A stretch of DNA of 15,605 nt from Rhodoferax sp. Its GTDB lineage: Bacteria; Pseudomonadota; Gammaproteobacteria; Burkholderiales; Burkholderiaceae_C. The notes beneath the pieces are model-generated. The model was not told where the DNA came from and did not search any database. It was given only the letters and a program-made list of their open reading frames with translations. The position numbers were made by a program, and so were the translations under genes. This document shows positions 12,104 through 15,605 of this stretch, piece after piece (the first letter of the stretch is position 1; every line of letters starts with the position of its first letter). The stretch lies in the NCBI GenBank assembly GCA_016463455.1, contig JAEMRG010000018.1:1-15605 (forward strand), written 5' to 3'.

Positions 12104-15100
12104 ATGTTGATGCAGCAACGCCTTCCCCAGCCCTACCGCCCCGAGGGCGACATCGTGGCAGAGCGCCTGCGCAGCCTGCAAGGCAAGCTGGACTGGGCTG
12201 CTGCTGCGCAGGTAGCTGCCCCTTGGGTGCAAACCGTGCGCGAGCACCCGGCGCCGTTTTGGGCCATGGAAAGTCTGCTGCAGGAGTACCCGATCTCCAG
12301 CGCCGAGGGCCTGGCGCTGATGCGCTTGGCCGAAGCACTGTTGCGGGTGCCCGATATGGACACGGCCATCGCCCTGACGGCTGACCAACTGGGCCGCGCC
12401 GACTTTGCGCAGGCCGGTGACCAGGTGCTGGCGCGCTTGTCGCGGGCGGCGATTGCCATGTCCAAACACTTTTTGCCCGATGCGCAAGGCGCGGCCGGCG
12501 GCAGTGGTTTGATGGGCCGCCTGGGCGCGCACACCGTGGTGGCCGCCACGTTGCGCGCGGTGCAGTTGCTGGGCCGCCAGTTTGTGCTGGGCCAAAGCAT
12601 GGCCGAGGCCATGCGCCACGCCGAGAGCGCCCGCCAGGCGCAAAGCCAAGGCCTGCGTTTTTCGTATGACATGCTGGGCGAGGGCGCGCGCACAGATGCG
12701 GACGCGCTGCGCTATTGGCAAAGCTATAGCGACGCGATAGCCGCCTTGGCGCAGGCCGCCGTGCCAGTACGCGGGCCGCAAGGCAACGATGGCATCAGCA
12801 TCAAACTGAGTGCGCTGCACCCACGCTACGAAGACGGGCAAAGCGCGCGCGTGATGGCCGAGTTGTTGCCACGCGTGTGGAGCTTGTGCGAGCAGGCGGC
12901 GCGCGCCGACATCAATCTGACGATTGACGCCGAAGAGGTGGAACGCCTGGAGTTGTCGCTCGAAGTGTTTGACGCTTTGTTGCAGCGTGTGGCGCAGCAC
13001 TGGCCGCAGTGGCGTGGCCTGGGGCTGGCATTGCAGGCCTACCAAAGCCGCGCTTTGGAGCTGGTACATACCGTGGTGGCCATGGCGCGCCAGCATGGTG
13101 TGGGGCTGATGTGTCGCCTGGTCAAAGGCGCGTACTGGGACGCCGAAATCAAACGTGCCCAGGAACTAGGTCTGCCGCATTACCCGGTGTTCACGCACAA
13201 ACACCACACCGATATTTCATACCTGGCTTGCGCTGGCGCGCTGCTGGACGCGCCCGATGTGATCTACCCCCAATTTGCCACGCACAACGCGGCCACGATA
13301 GCGGCCATCATGCAAATGGGCGCGCGCAGCGGCGGCGCTTTTGAGTTGCAGCGCCTGCACGGCATGGGCGAGGGCGTCTACCGCGAGGTGCTGAAAAACC
13401 CGCTGATGGCCTGCCGCGTGTATGCGCCAGTGGGTGCGCACAAAGACCTGCTCGCTTACCTGGTGCGCCGCTTGCTGGAAAACGGCGCTAACTCGTCTTT
13501 TGTACATCAGCTGGCCGATAGCACTTTGAGCGTGCGCGATTTGTTGATTTCGCCGCTGCGCTTGGAGCCCCTGAGCGCTTTGCCCCTGCCGCCACATCTT
13601 TTTGGCAGCGGCGAAGGCGCACGCGCCAATAGCGCAGGGCTGGACTTCACCGTGCCCGCCATGCGCGCGCCCTATCTGCAAGCGCTGGCGCAGCCTGTAC
13701 CTGGCGCGCTGGCGCAAGCGACTATGCAGGACGTGCAGAGCGCGATGCAGCGCGCCAGGAGCAGCTTCACAAGCTGGTCGCGCACGCCAGTGGAGCAGCG
13801 CAGCGCGGCTTTGCAGCGCGCCGCTGACAGCCTGGAGCAACACAGCCCAGCGCTCTGCGCTTTGCTCGTGCGCGAGGCGCACAAAACCTGGGGTGACGCG
13901 CAGTCCGAAGTGCGTGAAGCGGTGGACTTTTTGCGCTATTACGCGCAGGAGGCGCAGCGCATCATGCAGCCGGTTTGCATGCCCGTGGCCCACGGTCATT
14001 CGTGGTCAGGCGCGAGCGCTGCAACCGGCACATCCGATAGGCAAAACGATAGCGCTTCTTGGCAGCCCGGCGTGACCGGCGAGACCAACACTTTGCAGCT
14101 GTGCGGGCGCGGTGTGTGGGTGTGTATCAGCCCCTGGAATTTTCCACTGGCTATTTGCGTGGGGCAGATCGCCGCCGCCTTGGCCACCGGCAACACCGTG
14201 CTGGCCAAGCCCGCCGAGCAAACGCCGCTGATCGCGGCAGAGGCGGTGCGTTTGATGCACGCGGCAGGCATTGCGCAAGACGCATTGCACTTGCTGCACG
14301 GGCCGGGCGAGACGGTGGGCGCAGCTCTGGTGGCGCAGCCCGGCGTGGCAGGCGTGGTGTTCACCGGCTCTACCGAAGTGGCCAAAATCATTCAACGCGC
14401 GCTGGCGGCCAAGCCCGGCCCGATCGTGCCGCTGATCGCCGAGACCGGCGGCATCAATGCCATGGTGGTGGACTCGTCTGCGCTACCCGAGCAAGTGGTG
14501 GACGCGGTACTGAGCAGCGCCTTTCGCTCTGCCGGACAACGTTGTTCGGCGCTTCGGCTTTTGTGCGTGCACCGCGATATCGCAGACACCGTGCTGGAGA
14601 TGCTGCACGGCGCGGCGCAGCAACTGCAGGTGGGCGACCCTGCCGATTTGGCGACCGACTTGGGACCGGTGATCGACGCGGATGCAGCGGCCACTTTGCA
14701 AGCGCAGATCGCAGGCTTGCATGCGCGCCACACCTGCCTGTTTGGTCCCGCCTGGCAAACCGCCCTGGCGCAGGACGGCTGCGCGCTGCCGAATCGCATT
14801 GCGCCGCATGCGTACGAGGTGCAAAGCATCGCCGAAGTGGATGCTGAAATTTTCGGGCCGGTGCTGCAAGTGCTGCGCTGGCAGGGGGACCCGCTAGATA
14901 CCATCGAACAGATCAATAAGCTTGGCTATGGCCTGACGCTGGGTATCCAAACGCGTATCGATAGCCGCGCCCAAGCCATGGCGCAGGCGGCGCATATCGG
15001 CAATGTGTATGTCAACCGCAACATGATCGGCGCCGTGGTCGGCGTGCAAGCCTTTGGTGGTGAAGGCCTGAGCGGCACCGGCCCCAAAGCCGGCGGTCCG

Positions 15101-15184
15101 CACTACCTATACCGCTTTTGCGCCGAGCGCACGGTAACGGTCAACACCACGGCTGCGGGCGGCAATGTAGCTTTGCTGGCTTGA
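12104..15184 (+). CDS. putA: Bifunctional proline dehydrogenase / glutamate-semialdehyde dehydrogenase
   Basis: This 1026-residue enzyme oxidises proline to glutamate in two channelled steps: FAD-dependent proline dehydrogenase, then NAD-dependent aldehyde dehydrogenase. The proline dehydrogenase barrel spans about 190-470, with LVKGAYWDAEIKRAQ (K341, Y344, W345, D346) and the substrate-binding pair R455-R456 in YLVRRLLENGANSSFV. The aldehyde dehydrogenase spans about 540-1010, with ISPWNFPLAI, VFTGSTEVAKII, general base E780 in IAETGG, and nucleophile C814 in AGQRCSALR. It lacks the N-terminal ribbon-helix-helix repressor domain of the 1320-residue E. coli protein and the extra C-terminal domain, so it is the short, non-regulatory PutA type. 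A low-complexity insert occupies residues 622-655 between the helical start of the aldehyde domain and GVTGETNTLQL. All key residues are kept, so it should be active. Confidence 0.97.
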   Translation: MLMQQRLPQPYRPEGDIVAERLRSLQGKLDWAAAAQVAAPWVQTVREHPAPFWAMESLLQEYPISSAEGLALMRLAEALLRVPDMDTAIALTADQLGRADFAQAGDQVLARLSRAAIAMSKHFLPDAQGAAGGSGLMGRLGAHTVVAATLRAVQLLGRQFVLGQSMAEAMRHAESARQAQSQGLRFSYDMLGEGARTDADALRYWQSYSDAIAALAQAAVPVRGPQGNDGISIKLSALHPRYEDGQSARVMAELLPRVWSLCEQAARADINLTIDAEEVERLELSLEVFDALLQRVAQHWPQWRGLGLALQAYQSRALELVHTVVAMARQHGVGLMCRLVKGAYWDAEIKRAQELGLPHYPVFTHKHHTDISYLACAGALLDAPDVIYPQFATHNAATIAAIMQMGARSGGAFELQRLHGMGEGVYREVLKNPLMACRVYAPVGAHKDLLAYLVRRLLENGANSSFVHQLADSTLSVRDLLISPLRLEPLSALPLPPHLFGSGEGARANSAGLDFTVPAMRAPYLQALAQPVPGALAQATMQDVQSAMQRARSSFTSWSRTPVEQRSAALQRAADSLEQHSPALCALLVREAHKTWGDAQSEVREAVDFLRYYAQEAQRIMQPVCMPVAHGHSWSGASAATGTSDRQNDSASWQPGVTGETNTLQLCGRGVWVCISPWNFPLAICVGQIAAALATGNTVLAKPAEQTPLIAAEAVRLMHAAGIAQDALHLLHGPGETVGAALVAQPGVAGVVFTGSTEVAKIIQRALAAKPGPIVPLIAETGGINAMVVDSSALPEQVVDAVLSSAFRSAGQRCSALRLLCVHRDIADTVLEMLHGAAQQLQVGDPADLATDLGPVIDADAAATLQAQIAGLHARHTCLFGPAWQTALAQDGCALPNRIAPHAYEVQSIAEVDAEIFGPVLQVLRWQGDPLDTIEQINKLGYGLTLGIQTRIDSRAQAMAQAAHIGNVYVNRNMIGAVVGVQAFGGEGLSGTGPKAGGPHYLYRFCAERTVTVNTTAAGGNVALLA

Positions 15185-15319
15185 GAAAGCTTGGCACAAG
15201 CAAGTCATCAAAATTCCTCGCATTTACCGGCTTCTCCTAAGCGACTAAGGCCATCCCAAAGCTTGGTTACCATGCCCCATCTGGCTCCGCGCAGCATGCA
15301 GCGGCGGCTTATTCCAACC

Positions 15320-15334
15320 AGGAGCATGCGTATG
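15320..15334 (+). promoter_or_regulatory. Ribosome binding site deciding the start of the last gene
   Basis: AGGAG at 15320-15324 is one base from ATG 15326 but 7 nt from the in-frame ATG at 15332. The second is therefore the more likely start. The gap after putA (15185-15331) holds no other recognisable gene or promoter. Confidence 0.6.
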
Positions 15335-15605
15335 TGGATGGTGTGTCAACGTGCCGGGCTGTTTGGCCTGGCAATGTGCCTGGTGGCCTGCGGCAAAGAC
15401 CAGGGCATAGGCGGCGTCAGCAGCGATGCCAGTGCCAGCACGCAAAAAGAAAACGCAGCTTTTGTGCAGACTGTTGCCCAGGCTTCGGTGCAGGATTTTG
15501 AAGATGCAAAGCGTGGCCTGATCGCACGACCTGCGGGCAAGATATTGGCCGCCGATGGCAGCGTCTTGCGTGACTTTGCGGCCTATGATTTTTTGCAGGG
15601 CACCG
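15332..15605 (+). CDS. Lipoprotein resembling type III alkyl sulfatase, N-terminus only
   Basis: Ninety-one codons are visible before the window ends. The first 20 residues form a lipoprotein signal with lipobox LVAC at C20, so the protein should be anchored in the membrane. After a Ser/Ala/Gly-rich linker, VQDFEDAKRGLIARPAGKILAADGSVLRDFAAYDFLQGT at about 52-91 resembles the start of the metallo-beta-lactamase-fold alkyl sulfatases (SdsA1/YjcS/BDS1 group), which read FEDAxRGF(I)...G..V.....YxFL. Those enzymes release sulfate from alkyl sulfate esters such as SDS. The zinc-binding HxHxDH core lies outside the window, so the call rests on the N-terminal motif alone. It is transcribed in the same direction as putA, 147 nt later, probably as its own unit. 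Confidence 0.6.
   Translation, partial: MWMVCQRAGLFGLAMCLVACGKDQGIGGVSSDASASTQKENAAFVQTVAQASVQDFEDAKRGLIARPAGKILAADGSVLRDFAAYDFLQGT

Noticed and set aside
12062..13096. 344-codon minus-strand open frame opposite putA
   Set aside because: It is the antisense shadow of the conserved PutA frame, is rich in Gln/His/Arg/Ala, and has no recognisable domain.
15189..15201. Rho-independent terminator after putA (GCTTG-GCA-CAAGC)
   Set aside because: The stem is only 5 bp with a 3-nt loop and no U-run follows, so it is too weak to call.

Overview
The window looks like a chromosomal segment of a GC-rich betaproteobacterium, probably Burkholderiales and most like Comamonadaceae. I infer this from the base composition, the short putA with a divergent Lrp-type regulator, and the style of the CapA, PsuG and Phd-type proteins. 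There is no rRNA, tRNA, CRISPR array, intact insertion sequence or phage gene.

Region 1 (1-5826, minus strand) is a six-gene operon read right to left. In order of transcription it encodes a 5-formyltetrahydrofolate cyclo-ligase-like protein (COG0212 type, TTG start), a Tat-exported NMT1/THI5-like substrate-binding protein, an ABC ATPase, a permease made of two fused membrane domains, a second COG0212 paralog, and an adenine deaminase cut by the window edge. The gene gaps are 76, -1, 10, 39 and 23 nt. A divergent RpiR-family repressor (5927-6775) lies upstream. Between them are a good sigma70-like promoter for the operon and two 16-bp near-identical repeats, one over the -35 and one over the predicted start of transcription. 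This is the most interesting system here: an apparently substrate-induced uptake and processing pathway for a small heterocycle. A thiamin-pyrimidine or purine-like compound is my guess, but the substrate cannot be read from the sequence.

Region 2 (6884-10542) is an accessory patch. It holds a Phd/VapC toxin-antitoxin pair, a CapA-like metallophosphatase overlapping a small exported protein of unknown function, a decayed C-terminal remnant of a HipA/YjjJ-type kinase, and a Phd/ParE-type toxin-antitoxin pair. Both toxin-antitoxin operons have an inverted repeat at their promoters. The second pair runs directly into psuG (pseudouridine-5'-phosphate glycosidase) with a 17-nt gap.

Region 3 (11510-15184) is the proline catabolic locus: an Lrp/AsnC-type regulator divergent from a 1026-residue bifunctional PutA that lacks the DNA-binding ribbon-helix-helix domain. 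The divergent region carries two interleaved inverted repeats. The window ends in the start of a lipoprotein that resembles the N-terminus of type III alkyl sulfatases.

No gene-free stretch exceeds 300 bases. The longest is the 230-nt regulatory region at 5697-5926.
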